A stretch of DNA of 64,000 nt from Dastarcus helophoroides (GCA_028583605.1 CM053329.1:8494001-8558000); one strand, 5' to 3'. Shown: positions 20,280 through 32,889, numbered from the stretch's first letter. The notes: a model not told the origin generated them from the letters alone. Made by a program: numbers and translations.

Positions 20280-21160
20280 TACAGAGATTATGGATTACAA
20301 AATTCCAATTCCTTGTATCTTGGTAACAGATGCGAGTAGAATGAAGGAAATAAAGATAAATGGCAGTAAACCATTCTTTTAAATAAATTGTAATTCTCGG
20401 AAAAAATTCTGGAGTTGAGAAGTTCCACAGCAAAAAAATCCCCAAACACAGAAATCCTCACTCTCTCAAGTTGGAAGTGCAGGAATTTGTTCTCTAACTG
20501 TCTTGTGTGTTTCAATAATGTTGACCTTGAGAAAAACAGATGTATCACTTCTTTCCATAAAAGTACTTGTTAAAAAAAAGACGAGACACCAACCATCCAC
20601 ATGGGTTCCAGGATTTTAAGAGAATCGGTCAAATTCTCGTCATCAATCGCTCTTCTTTGAACTGAATTCAATAGAGTTAAAGGGTGCTTTGGGCTCTACT
20701 GCAAACATGACAATAGTATTCCAATATTGACCTTACTTGAACATTGTAGAGAGTTAACAGCTGATAAGATGCTAAGTTCTTTTTAATCCTAAAAAGAAAA
20801 CCTAGCTCATGAGAAGCACAATTGGCAATGACACTAACATGGTCGTTCGAAGAGAAGTTAGTGCTCGCATTTACTCCTAGAATAAACACATAAGGTCCCG
20901 TAAGGAGAATTTCATCATCCGTTGGTTGCATTACCCTTGATATTTTTGTAGAGAGAATAGCGGCCTGAGTTTTTGAGGCATTGAACTCAATTGATTAAAT
21001 AAAGTTTTTAGGCTAATCCGGTTTGCAAAAAAAGCTAACAATGGATAAAATGGAGGGTGCTTATCCGAACAGAACCAAGTGCCAATCATAAGTTTTGGCC
21101 AATCCCTCTTTAAATTACAATTTAACGTTAAAAAATAACGATTTAATATTTTCATCACAT
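20280..21160 (-). pseudogene. Jockey-like LINE fragment in GR-2 intron 3
   Basis: Second, more decayed copy of the family at 3640-4846, in opposite orientation. On the minus strand it has part of the palm region (LLAFFANRISLKTLFNQL, about 21000), the FILGVNASTNFSSNDHV block (about 20880), ELGFLF and YQLLTLYNVQVRSILEY, then LLNSRIFSENYNLFKR and a HLSLFP end (about 20350). The YADD block and upstream palm are missing. Several frame breaks. It sits wholly inside intron 3 of GR-2, in the same orientation as that gene. Confidence 0.8.
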
Positions 21161-22681
21161 TTTAATATCTAGTGATTTAGATCGTCATATACTATGGTTT
21201 TCTACCATTATTTTTAAAAAATATTGAAAGTTTCATAGTATTTTGCTACATTTTTGGTAGTTGGTTCCTTCTTGTTAAATATAGAACTAAACAAATACAA
21301 TTTTCAAAAAAGGGTACATTAAGATAATGATGAACAAACATAGAACCTGATGCATTAAATATATTTACATAACAATATTTTATTACTCTATCTCTTCGTC
21401 ACATATTGATTCTATTGTACAATCAATATATTCTCGGAATCCATTAATATCGTCCTCAAAATTTGCATCTTTAAATTCGTGTAAAAGTCTTTTATATAAG
21501 TAGGTCTTAATGACAGAACGCTTTTAAAATCTGATAATTTCTTCTCAGATATATTTTTTCTACCAAGATAAAGAAGTTCCAATTTTAACTCTGTTTATAT
21601 TAACAGTCTTCCTCTTACCTGTTTTGAAATATCTATTTTTTTTTTAGTTTCTACATTAATGTGCTTCTTTAGAAAGACACTTAGAGACTTATCTTTCTCA
21701 ATTTTTATTACGTGGCATTTGAGTCAACCAACATTTTCCCGGATACTCCTTTTTCTTCTATTAATTACCATCTTTCTAATTCTTCGCATCTGAAAAAATC
21801 TTCGCTCTGCATCTGTCATCTGCAAACACCTTTTTATTCTAGAATCTTAAAATAATATTTTTCAAATCTTTTAGTGTGTATACTCTGAGCTGATATTGCC
21901 AAGATTTGAAAGAAAGTTATGTCACGAAACAAGATTTAAAAAAAAAATTTCAAACTTGTATGTGCTGAAAGTATGGCTTTTAGAATCAAAAAAAAATTTG
22001 ATATTTTTATTTTGATCATTGCAGGAGCCTGACCATAAAATGAGCTTTTCTATGTTAGAAAGAAAATAAAGTTCAACTTTATTTTTATTTTTGAAAGAAA
22101 ATGCTATGTTTTCTTGTGACTCTAATGCTAGCAAAATTATTTTTCTACTTCTGTCCATATTGTCGCAACTAAAGTCTCGTTTAAAAATATGTATGACAGG
22201 AACAAACTCTACATTAAATAGTCAAAGGGGACCACCTGACATGAGCGCTTTACTTTTTTAAATGGAACCTGTCACTTGGTTCTTTTTAGAAAAATATAGA
22301 AACCAACTTGTCAGATTGGCATTCGATCCATTCACTAATAGATGATGCTGTAGATACTTTGGGAGTTGGATTTTTTTAGAGAAATTAAAATATTCATTTG
22401 TCAATTTTTGGTGACCATAACTCAAAAATGCTAATTTGGCGGTTGGTTCCATTGGGATAAGCGTCATCCAAATTTAGTTTGTACACGTATTAATAATACC
22501 ATTAATTGCTATTCCTTTCCATTTCTTTAAACTGTACAAGGTAGATAATATATGTGGCTATTGCAGATGTCATCTGAAAGGAAAAGAATCATGTATGGCT
22601 CTCCATTACGCAAGTACTTTAGTCATAAATATTGCAGTAAAAATAAATATATTCAATATGTAGGTATAGATTAATCATACA
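21161..22681 (-). other. intron sequence with a possible transposase C-terminal relic
   Basis: Mostly AT-rich intron of GR-2. At about 21400-21590 on the minus strand there are partly open frames with acidic ends (LYLGRKNISEKKLSDFKSVL, then a frame change, ending ICDEEIE). This resembles the C-terminus of an uncharacterised transposon protein, but I cannot name the family. The rest shows nothing recognisable. Confidence 0.25.
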
Positions 22682-24020
22682 TATACAGGTTGTACCATAA
22701 CTAATGGTACACAAAGCAATGGTGAATTTTTCGGATAAAAATAATGTGATTAAGCTACGTTTACCTTATACCAAAAATTGATATTAACAGAGATACAGGG
22801 TGTCAAAGTTGAAAAAAAATTTCAATTTTTTCGTATAATTATGAAATGAATTGTAATATAGGCACGAAATTTGGCACAAGGGAATTTCTTAAGTCGACAA
22901 ACTCTAATTTGCTACCATATTACCAATAGCTGATAGGGGGCGCTACCTGGGCTCTCCTGCATAATTCCAAATCATCATAACTTTTTTGTACACCCACGTA
23001 TATTAATGTTAAATGGGTTATTTTATTTCCCCATATTTTTTACGTAAAAAAGGGGTACTTTCTAAAAGTTGATACGAGCAACCGAGATATTAAATTTTCG
23101 AAGTATACTTAAAAAAAAAGTAATCATAAGACAGCTTTGAAACTAATTTTGGTCAAATATTACTTTGCTAATAATATTATTACCTAAATTTTGAAAATCT
23201 CAATAAAGAAAATCCAAAAAATTAAGACGTAATTTATTTTCTAACATAGAAATGTCAGATATGATCTCTGAGTCCGCACAAGAAAATTTTAATAGTCTGG
23301 GTGGTCAAAGCAGATATTTGGAGATAAGATTTAATAAAAGACAGCCGGATTTTTAATTTTTTACAGTCCCTTTACATAAAAAAGTTCATTTCCAACATAC
23401 TTATTTTTGAAAATAAATTTTGTTTTGGTATTTTATTTAAATTTGCTTTAAAAATTTAAAAAATATGTGTAATAATAATGCCAGTAGAGTAATATTTGAT
23501 ATAAATTATTTTAGAGTCACTTTTATTACTTTTATTTTGAAACCTACTGCGAAAAATTCACATTTACATAACTTAAAATAAACGTACGGCAAACTTTGAA
23601 GGCAAATATCTTGAAAACGGTTGCTTGTATCAACATTTAGAAGGTATACCTTTTTTACGTAAAAAACGTGGGTAAATAAAAATATTTATCTAAAATAAGT
23701 TTACATAAAGACACAAAAAAGTTATGATGCCTTAGAATAATACAAGGTAGCGCAGGTGGCGCCCCCATGAGTTACTGACAATCTGTTAGCAAATTTAAAT
23801 TTCTTGACCAAAGAAACCCCCCTATGCTTAATGTCTTGTCTATAGAGAAATGTGTTTATCAGTTATGCGAAAAAATCCCAATATTTTTTTCAACTTTGAC
23901 ACCCTGTATCTCTGTTAATATCAATTTTTAGTGAAAAGTAAATGTGGCTAAATCACGTTATTTTTATTTGAAAAATCTACTCTTGCTCTATCTACCATTA
24001 CTTATGGTCCATCCTGTATA
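22682..24020. mobile_element. fold-back element family A, copy 1
   Basis: A 1.34-kb near-palindrome. The ends are TATACAGGTTGTACCATAA and the inverse of CTTATGGTCCATCCTGTATA. The arms match for several hundred bases (for example ACAGAGATACAGGGTGTCAA left, and its inverse at about 23900 right). It has no coding capacity. Compared with copies 2 and 3 it lacks about 55 bp near 23082 and is more diverged. Confidence 0.85.
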
Positions 24021-24039
24021 AATCTAAATGATTATCAAT

Positions 24040-25427
24040 TATACAGGTGGACCATAAGTAATGGTACACAGAGCAATGGTGAAATTTTGAATAAAAATAA
24101 TGTAATTTAGCTACATTTACCTTTTACCAAAAGTTAATATTAACAGAGATACAGGGTGTCAAAGTTGAAAAAAAAATTTTGATTTTTTCGTATAATTATG
24201 GAACGAATTGTAATATAGGCACGAAATTTGGCACAAGGGAATTTCTGAAGTCGACAAACTCTAATTTGCTAACATATTACCAATAGCTGATAGGGGGCGC
24301 TACCTGCGCTCTCCTGCATAATTCTAAATCATCATAACTTTTTTGTGCACCCACCTATATTAGTTCTAAATGGGTTATTTTATTCCCCCATATTTTTTAC
24401 GTAAAAAAGGTGTACTTTCTCAAAGTTGATACGAGCAACCGTTTCCAAGATATTTGCCTTTAAAGCTTGACGTGCCTTGGTTTTAAATTACTAAGATATT
24501 AAATTTTCGAAGTAGACTTGAAAAAAAAAGTAATCATAAGACAGCTTTGAAACTAATTTAGGTCAAATATTACTTTGCTGATAATATTATTACCTAAATT
24601 TTGAAAATCTCAATAAAGAAAATCCAAAAAATTAAGACTTAATTTATTTTCTAACATAGAGATGTCAGATATGATCTCTGAGTCCGCACAACTAAATTTT
24701 AATAGTCTGGGTGGTCAAAGCAGATATTTGGAGATAAATTTTAATAAAGGACAGCCAGATTTTTAATTTTTTACAATCCCTTCACTTCAAAAAGTCATTT
24801 CTAATATACTTATTTTTAAAAATAAATTTTGTTTTGTTTCATTTAAATTGGCTTTAAAAATTTAAAAAATAGGTGTAATAATGATCTTAGTAGAGAAATA
24901 TTTGATACAAACTATTTTAGAGTTACTTTAATTACTTTTATTTTGAAACCTACTGCGAAAAATTCACATTTACATAACTTAAAATAAATGTACGGCAAAC
25001 TTTGAAGGCAAATATCTTGAAAACGGTTGCTTGTATCAACATTTAGAAGGTATACCTTTTTTACGTAAAAAACGTGGGTAAATAAAAATATTTATCTAAA
25101 ATAAGTTTACATAAAGTCACAAAAAAGTTATGATGCCTTAGAATAATACAAGGTAGCGCAGGTGGCGCCCCCCATGAGTTACTGACAATGTGTTAGCAAA
25201 TTAAAATTTCTTGACCAAAGAAACCCCTCTATGCTTAATGTCTTGTCTATAGAGAAATGTGTTCATCAGTTATGCGAAAAAATCACAATATTTTTTTCAA
25301 CTTTGACACCCTGTATCTCTGTTAATATCAACTTTTAGTGAAAGGTAAATGTGGCTAAATCACGTTATTTTTATTTAAAAAATCTTCTCTTGCTCTATCT
25401 ACCATTACTTATGGTCCATCCTGTATA
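24040..25427. mobile_element. fold-back element family A, copy 2
   Basis: Second copy, 1388 bp, in tandem with the others. The same long inverted arms meet in an AT-rich centre near 24700-24900. Copy 2 and copy 3 are separated by the same 19-bp spacer that separates copies 1 and 2 (AATCTAAATGATTATCAAT). The repetition therefore includes flanking DNA and arose by tandem duplication, not by independent insertion. Confidence 0.88.
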
Positions 25428-25446
25428 AATCTAAATGATTATCAAT

Positions 25447-26828
25447 TATACAGGGTGGACCATAAATAATGATACACAGAGCAATGGTGAAATTTTGAAT
25501 AAAAATAATGTAATTTAGCTACATTTACCTTTTACCAAAAGTTAATATTAACAGAGATACAGGGTGTCAAAGTTGAAAAAAAATTTCAATTTTTTCGTAT
25601 AATTATGGAACGAATTGTAATATAGGCACGAAATTTGGCACAAGAAAGTTTCTAAAGTCGACAAACTTTAATTTGCTAACATATTATCAATAGCTGATAG
25701 GGGGCGCTACCTGCGCTCTCCTGCATAATTCTAAATCATCATAACTTTTTTGTGCCCCCACGTATATTAGTTCTAAATGGGTTATTTTATTTCCCCATAT
25801 TTTTTACGTAAGAAAGGTGTACTTTCTGAAAGTTGAAACGAGCAACCGTTTCCAAGATATTTGCCTTTAAAGCTTGACGTTCCTTGGTTTTAAATTACTA
25901 AGATATTAAATTTTCGAAGTAGACTTGAAAAAAAAGTAATCATAAGACAGCTTTGAAACTAATTTAGGTCAAATATTACTTTGCTGATAATATTATTACC
26001 TAAATTTTGAAAATCTCAATAAAGAAAATCCAAAAAATTAAGACTTAATTTATTTTCTAACATAGAGATGTCAGATATGATCTCTGAGTCCGCACAAGTA
26101 AATTTTAATAGTCTGGGTGGTCAAAGCAGATATTTGGAGATAAATTTCAATAAAGGACAGCCAGATGTTTAATTTTTTACAATCCCTTCACTTCAAAAAG
26201 GTCATTTCTAATATACTTATTTTTGAAAATAAATTTTGTTTTGTTTTATTTAAATTTGCTTTATAAATTTAAAAAATAGGTGTAATAATGATCTTAGTAG
26301 AGTAATATTTGATACAAACGATTTTAGAGTCACTTTAATTACTTTTATTTTAAAACCTACTGCGAAAAATTTACATTTACATAACTTAAAATAAACGTAC
26401 GGCAAACTTTGAAGGCAAATATCCTGAAAACGGTTGCTTGTATCAACATTTAGAAAGTATATCTTTTTTACGTAAAAAATGTGAGTAAATAAAAATATCT
26501 ATTTAAAATATGTGTACATGAAGTCACAAAAAAGTTATGATGCCTTAGAATAATACAAGGTAGCGCAGGTGGCGATGAGTTACTGACAATCTGTTAGTAA
26601 ATTAAAATTTCTTGACCAAAGAAACCCCATTATGCCAAATTTCTTGTCTATAGTGAAATGTGTTCATCAGTTATGCGAAAAAATCATAATTTTTTTTTCA
26701 ACTTTGACACCCTGTATCTCTGTTAATATCAACTTTTGGTAAAAGGTAAATGTGGCTAAATCACGTTATTTTTATACGAAAAATCTACTCTTGCTCTATG
26801 TATCATTACTTATGGTCCACCCTGTATA
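25447..26828. mobile_element. fold-back element family A, copy 3
   Basis: Third copy, 1382 bp, starting TATACAGGGTGGACCATAA and ending with the inverse (TATGGTCCACCCTGTATA). The start-to-start distance from copy 2 is 1407 bp. All three copies lie in intron 3 of GR-2 and account for about 4.1 of its 6.9 kb. Confidence 0.88.
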
Positions 26829-27087
26829 TTAATGTCAACTATTAGTTTCCTTTTTTATTTGTCAGTTTTTTTGTAATTTATTATTAAATATAATAATAAA
26901 TTGGAAAGTTCTGCACTATGTTTGCACTAATGCATAATAGTTAACATAAAATAAAAGCTGTTGGTGCCAAATCATGCCGAAAACATTGAAATATAATTTT
27001 GAAATAAGTAAACAGAAAAATACTGCAGAAAAAAAATATATAAATAAAATAGAACGAACTATTAGGATTAAAATTAGAAGGACTTAC

Positions 27088-27177
27088 TGAGTACACGATG
27101 CTCCAGTCTAAAGGAAAAAGGCCGCATGCTGTAAATTCCAATTTATCCAGCTGTACTTTTAAGAGGAATAGTTCAGT
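27088..27177 (-). CDS. gustatory receptor GR-2, exon 3
   Basis: A 90-bp phase-0 exon between acceptor TTTTTTCAG and donor GTAAGTCC. It encodes 30 residues including LEFTACGLFPLDWSIVYS, an almost ideal version of the GR block FTACGxFxLD. It is the same length as GR-1 exon 3 and similar throughout (ELFLLKVQLDKLEFTAC against ESFLLRIKLDRLKFTTC). The frame is intact. Confidence 0.88.
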
Positions 27178-27346
27178 CTGAAAAAATTAAAATAAACTAT
27201 TTTATTTGTTAGATTTAATGCCAAATGTGATATGTAAAATAACCTCACACTAATTTCTTGCAGTTACTAATTTTCAGAAAGTAGGCTATAAATAATTAGT
27301 GAAACTTTCATTGCTTACAAATGGCTGTGTTCAAAAAATTACCTAC

Positions 27347-27418
27347 CTGCTTATAAGGTATATAATATCTGCCAATCATAATTTGGATATCCTGAAGAAG
27401 TTCAATGGATTTTTGATT
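27347..27418 (-). CDS. gustatory receptor GR-2, exon 2
   Basis: A 72-bp phase-0 exon between acceptor TTTTGTTTAG and donor GTAGGTA, encoding 24 residues with IGRYYIPYKQ at its end. The matching GR-1 exon ends IGRNNLPYKQ. A 169-bp intron separates it from exon 3. I find no first exon with the matching donor in the 460 bp upstream. The remaining coding part is either missing or is the fragment at 27881-28219 plus lost sequence. Confidence 0.85.
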
Positions 27419-27880
27419 CTAAACAAAAATATATTTAACATAAAAGAATGAGTTGTCAATAAGTGTTAAGAATTGTTATAACTATACTATGGACAATGTT
27501 TTGAATAATATTTTTATGTTATTTCTTACCAAATGGTTGCTGTCACATTACCTAAAGTTTAATATTATTAAATAAACAGGAGTTATAAGAAATAAAACCT
27601 GATCTAAATAATATTTTGGCCTATTCAATAAATTGTTAGTTCTTTAAAACAATTCTTATCAACACCATTCAATTGAAGTAACTACGAATTATATCTTATG
27701 CTCTACATTGGTTTGATTCTTGGAACCATTTATAAGATTTTGTGGTTTTTAAAAAATTAATTGCCTAAATAACCACAATATGACAATTCAGCTTTAAAAT
27801 CTCTTTTTTTAAATTATTGATTTATGATTGACCAGATTTTGGCGCTATTTCTTTTAAAATATAACATATTGACCTGTTTG

Positions 27881-28219
27881 TTATTTAATATAGCTTGATA
27901 TCACGAAAGATGGAACCCACTCTGATAAAAGTATATTAGCTAAGAAGAAGTCAGGTACGAAAAAGGTGTCTAGGCCAAACTGTGACTGAATTATTTGAAT
28001 TGCTTTATTAATGTCCAAGACATGACTGTGATACACAGACATCATACTGTACATATCTGTCTTGCAATAGCTCCTGTAAAAATAAAATATTGTTCTGTTT
28101 TTTTTATTGCATGCAAACCGGCAGATACCAATAGCAAATTTTAAAATAAAGCTAATATGAAGTCGGAACGGAGCGGAATATTTTGAAGAGAAATGTACAA
28201 GTGTTTTAAAGTAGTTCAT
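27881..28219 (-). pseudogene. possible gustatory receptor N-terminal fragment
   Basis: A 112-codon open frame upstream of GR-2 exon 2. MNYFKTLVHFSSKYSAPFRL resembles a GR N-terminus. YHSHVLDINKAIQIIQSQFG resembles the cytoplasmic helix before the fourth or fifth membrane segment of GRs (L-x-x-x-H-x-x-L-x-x-x-x-x-x-I-N-x-x-F-G). In a whole GR these are separated by about 150 residues, so a deletion or a hidden intron would lie near 28080, where an acceptor-like TTTTTACAG occurs. It ends in a stop instead of a donor. It is probably the remains of GR-2 exon 1, but this is not certain. Confidence 0.4.
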
Positions 28220-28300
28220 TTAGAGATATTTTCTAACAAAGTTTACGTACGGTTGGAGTTTTTTGAATCGATGAAGGAAACAAATGATGCCTACAGAGAT

Positions 28301-28308
28301 TTTTTATA
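28301..28308 (-). promoter_or_regulatory. TATA-box candidate upstream of the GR-like fragment
   Basis: On the minus strand TATAAAAA lies about 80 bp upstream of the ATG at 28219, with CACGTG just before it. The position suits a core promoter, but in DNA this AT-rich it may be chance. Confidence 0.25.
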
Positions 28309-28319
28309 GCACGTGCCCT

Positions 28320-29763
28320 TTACAACCAGTTCGGTACGAGTCGAGCAAAGATAGGCCGTTGAGTATTGCCATAAGTACTTACACAGTACCTACCACCTAT
28401 CTTAAAAAGTTAAATCTTTAAGCTAGATGGTGAACCTTTTTTTTTGGGACATTTTCATAAACCTAACCATCTACTCCGTAATTAAATAATTTTGTATCTC
28501 AAGCATTTAAATTTGTTAATGTGTGTTTTTTTACTTCCTACATTACTTTTCGCCAGACTCTTTAATTGTTTTTGTACACTTTTAATTTTTATTTATTTTC
28601 TAGATTTCCTTTTTAGTTTCTGCCAGGACAAACTATGAAATCTAGCACGTATGGCAAAGAAATGCAATTATTTTGACACCTTTCAAGTGAGAGAGAGTAA
28701 TCTGAAAGTCAAATAACAAACAAATATTTAATTTTTCGAAAAGATATTGCTAGGTTTTCATTTTTGTGGGCGTGGTCACTATATGATAAATACTAATAAA
28801 GTATGTGGAATGTAAAGCAATATCCATTATAGCCGTTCTTGTGGGTCATTTTTTTTTTACAACATGTAGCAAAATAAACTGTCAAACTGGGCAATTAGGC
28901 CAGTGAAATAATTCTGAAAATGAGGCGTTTGCTGAAATAATTCGGAGAAAGCTGGAAATCATTTTTATGCTTTTATTTGATGTTAAGCATCAGTAATCTA
29001 AGTTTTCACGGTCTCAGGAGGTGAGCTTAACTTTCCAGCCCAAAAAACCGCAAAATTTTTGCACTTTTTTTTCATTTTCCAATAATAACTGTTAAAGGGT
29101 TCTTCGTACGAAAAAAAATAGCTATTAGAACAATTGTAAAGCATTAAATTCTTGTTAAAATGGATACCCAAAATTTAAAATTCGGTGCAATGGTATAGCA
29201 GCAATTGAGAGCCAAAAAAAGGGTACTTTTTGCCCCTTGTATGAAATTTGTGAAAACTCACTGTACATGCGTTCGTAACTTTGAGACTGCTATTCTAGTT
29301 TAAATTAAAAAAAAGAGTTGTTGAATAAAAGTTGTAGAGCATTAAATTTGCATCTGGAGAGTATCAAAATATTTAATTTGGGTAAATTTACGTATACATA
29401 TGCTCATAAATCCAAAATGACTACCTAATTAGATGTTTTCTAGTACGCATTCTCTATATGTGTGCTTGGTATTTTAATTACCTCGAGTTTCATTGTTAAT
29501 TCAATTTAATTATAAAATTATTTAGTAAAAACAATTTTTAAGTTTAATAACAATTTTTCATTTCCTGTAAACGCTCAAGAGCAGAAAAAAAAATAGTAAA
29601 GATTTATTCACACCGTTTTATGAGTGTACGCTGCATTTTTGCCTCGAGCTCATCCACTTTTAGCATTTATGCATTTTATTTACCAAAAAACAAGTTCCAA
29701 ACATAATCATTAAGATGTAGATAGGCGAAGATATTTTATTTCGTTCCTCAGTTTAGCCTCTAA
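28320..29763. other. intergenic, nothing recognised
   Basis: AT-rich spacer. At 29040-29400 there is a moderately complex stretch with the look of an old repeat, but no ends, coding similarity or second copy in the window. Confidence 0.3.
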
Positions 29764-30410
29764 AGGCGCGTACTGACTTGAATGTGCATGTGTTGAGTCC
29801 AAGCGCATACACATGCATATGCATGTGTACCAACTCGGAACATTTGTAGACATTTATTGCCCCGCAAGCATGTGTGTTGTTTCACTCCTTTCCGGTCATT
29901 CGTGCATGTCTTCTCAAAAATAATAGTTATTTTTTGTTTTACATTATTTACCTACCGATTTAACTTATCGGCCATTTCATCCCAGGCATCTGCCTTTTTA
30001 TTTTTAGAGGAATGGAAGGAATGTTTTGCATCCCCCAAAATGGGATGTTGTTCGTACAAATCAATTAATTGTAAGCATTCTTCATTAGATTACTCCATTT
30101 TGTCTTTATTGAAACCGTTATTTGGCAAAAACTCTTCACAGTAAGGAACACTGTCCATTCTGGTGCATGCGTTAGACTACTGTAGATTTGGAGATTAACA
30201 AAAATCCGTCCATACTGAGCACACATGCACGATATATTTCTTTTGAGAGAAGCCAGAGACCGACAGCCGTCGGCTCAGGCCATGCGCGTTCGCGGTCGCT
30301 CGCGAGAAGTTAAACATGCTCCGAGTCATTGTGAATAGCACGTCCAGATTTGAATGCGAATGTGCATTTGCTTTGACTCAGCGCATGCACATTCAAATCA
30401 GTACGCGCCT
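29764..30410. mobile_element. PIF/Harbinger transposon derivative
   Basis: A 647-bp element with inverted ends of about 37 bp (left AGGCGCGTACTGACTTGAAT; the inverse of the right is AGGCGCGTACTGATTTGAAT) and a TAA duplication at 29761-29763 and 30411-30413. The sub-ends are rich in CATGTG/CACATG. It carries part of a MADF-domain exon but no transposase, so it is an internally deleted copy. Confidence 0.88.
29956..30110 (-). pseudogene. MADF-domain exon of a Harbinger element
   Basis: On the minus strand the frame NEECLQLIDLYEQHPILGDA followed by KADAWDEMADKLNR matches the start of a MADF (Myb/SANT-like) domain. This domain forms the second, DNA-binding protein of many animal Harbinger elements. 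It ends at a splice-donor-like CG|GTAGGTAA at 29955. A TAA stop interrupts the third codon after the candidate ATG, so it is not functional here. The usual LWD tryptophan is Gly in this copy. Confidence 0.75.
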
Positions 30411-30827
30411 TAATACTTGGATAAGTTTCAGATGTCTTGGTGAAATGGTGCTATAAGGCGTTCAAGTACTTTCCTCTAATTAGTTTTTTTAATTTAAAAA
30501 ATAATTACTTCATTTCTCCAGTTCTTAGAAGTTCTAGATACTCAGATATTGTAAAGGAGAATATCTTATTTTACAGGATTTGAGCAAATGCAACATCACA
30601 TCGGCATTTTTTTCCTAAGGGAACTTTTTGAAGTTGCTGGAAGTTGTAAGATGTTTAAGGAAATCATGGCAGTGCAAGTTTTTTAAAGATTAAGACATAA
30701 ATGTAGATGGCATGTTATCAGTTAAATATATTAAGTTAGCAAAAAATAGTAGAAAATCCTCAATTATTAATTGGAGCTGGTTTATTGATAATGGAGATAG
30801 AAAACAGACAATTTGTAATTTAGCCAA

Positions 30828-30830
<3 letters not shown>

Positions 30831-30880
<50 letters not shown>
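30831..30880. repeat. (AG)25 microsatellite
   Basis: Fifty bases of perfect AG dinucleotide repeat. It directly abuts the dispersed hairpin repeat that follows, whose relatives carry AGAGAGATA at the same place, so the microsatellite probably grew from that seed. Confidence 0.97.
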
Positions 30881-30883
<3 letters not shown>

Positions 30884-30885
30884 CA

Positions 30886-31000
30886 ATATCTCTCTGAAGA
30901 TGATAGTTTGACTATCAAAACGTGCTTGAGCAACCTTTGTTTTGTTTTTTAATCTTTCTTGATTTCAGGGGACAAGATTTGTATTTCAATTTCCTACAAT
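30886..31000 (-). repeat. dispersed hairpin repeat, copy 1 (mariner-tail related)
   Basis: Plus-strand hairpin GATGATAGTTTGACTATC followed by AAAACG and GAGCAACC, then sequence matching the 3' tail of the mariner relic (CCCCTGAAA and TTGAAATACAAAT on the minus strand). Related copies are at 61106-61200 and 62690-62905. Confidence 0.75.
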
Positions 31001-32889
31001 AACCAATAAAAGTACCCATTGCTCATTTCCCACTTTGCCCGTAACACAAATATTTGAAATTTGTAATTTTAGCCATTCAAACATTTGTACCTCACTGATC
31101 AGTTGTCCATTGTTATTTTTAACTTATTCTGATTTCTTTCTCTTATATTTAGTTGTTATTATATATGTTTTAGCAGCTGCTTTTGAATATTTATAGTTTA
31201 GACCAGATTTCAAGCTGTCTCCTTTAAAGTAGCAATAATTTGGAAGCAGATAAAGGTCACTTTTGTTTAGAAAATAATAATATAACAAACTCGTCTTCTT
31301 GTTTTGAAGTGATTCTGGATTTTTCTGACTTTTCCATGTCATTATTTGTTCCCACCTCGTTCTTCCAGACACGAGTATAGTGTACAGTTTTCCAGGAGGA
31401 AGTCCTGGGTTTTTTTTAGAAGTTGCTGCTGATTACTTTCTTTGTTGTGCAGAGATAAGATAGCACTTCGTGCTGTTCAGAGCTTAAATTTATATCTTCG
31501 TCCTGAAATTTTTTAAACCTAAACAACCCAACAAACTAATATTACAGATCTGCGCTAATATTCTAATTCAGATACTTAGGAAATCTAAAGTAGCAGTAAA
31601 ATTGTTTGAGTGCATCTGCCAAGATGCTATCCAATTAAAAACTGATAGTTAAACCCATCTGTGGTGTATAAACAATTTATCTTTGCACTTGAAAAAGAAA
31701 GTTTCTAAATATGTGTTCAGGGGTCAATAACAATACAGAGGATTTACAAGAAATGAGCCAACAAAAAAAAAAAGAAATCTTTGCAGTAAAAATCGTAATA
31801 ACCAATAAAAATTTATTAAAAGTGAATATTTTAAGATTATTTTGATAGAATTGGGTCTGCTTCGAAACGTTTGGAGGGTAGTGTATATGTATATTGCAGT
31901 AAAAAAGATATTAACTAATTATAAGAAAATACATTCAGAAATGCCAGTGCCAATAACATTGAAATGTAATACCACAAATAGACAGCGATATGAAGACGAT
32001 ATATTCGAGGATATATTTTTTGATGCATAGAAATACAATAATTCTCGCCACGTTCATAACTTTCCTGGTCAGGGAGAGAAACTACTTAGTCAAGTCAATT
32101 AGGAGAAATAACTAATCTAAGCAAAAAAACGACACAAACCGATTTGCGTGCAACTAAGACAGAAGCCAATAGATTCAGTCATAAATTTGAATATACCTTA
32201 AAAAGTTGAAATTGTTTAAGTTTAAGAAACACCAAAAATGTTTTGTTGGCGAGACAGCCATAGTTTGAGTAGCACAAAAATATTTGCTGATTTTAAATAT
32301 TATTTCTACTTTAAATGTATATGTATACTTCGATAGAATCATTCAAATTTGTCTTTGATTCATCAAAATATTAAATATTTATTAACTTATCTCAGCTATA
32401 ACTCTATTCAGAAAATGTAGGACAAATAAATTATACACGATAAAGACAAGAATCCAATAAATGATCATCACAATTCATTCAATTTCATGAGTTTCCCATA
32501 ATATAGGAAAATAAAATATGACATATTCAGCACTAGATGGCAACTGGTATAGAAAAACGAAAGCTAATATAATTGATATCTATTAAAAACTGTTTTAGTT
32601 AGAACTATTAATTGCTTAAATATTTTGGTGTAAACTTTGGGGATAATATTTTTATTGGATATGCTATGCATATCATTACGTAGGCCGTAATTAAATGTTT
32701 CAAATAAACACTAGATGGCCGAAGAGGTAAAACTATAACATACAATTATTTATATTAAGTTTCCAAGTAGTATATAGTATAATAAAGGACCATATATTAT
32801 CCTGTCTCAGTTTTTTTATATAAGATGCATCAAGTATCAAAAAGATAAACCAGTTGAAATAACAAAATATTAGGTAAATTAAAAGTCTT
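31001..32889. other. intergenic, nothing recognised
   Basis: AT-rich sequence with no coding similarity. Short open frames at 31124-31372 (minus) and 31842-32030 (plus) show no family resemblance and are probably chance. Confidence 0.35.
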
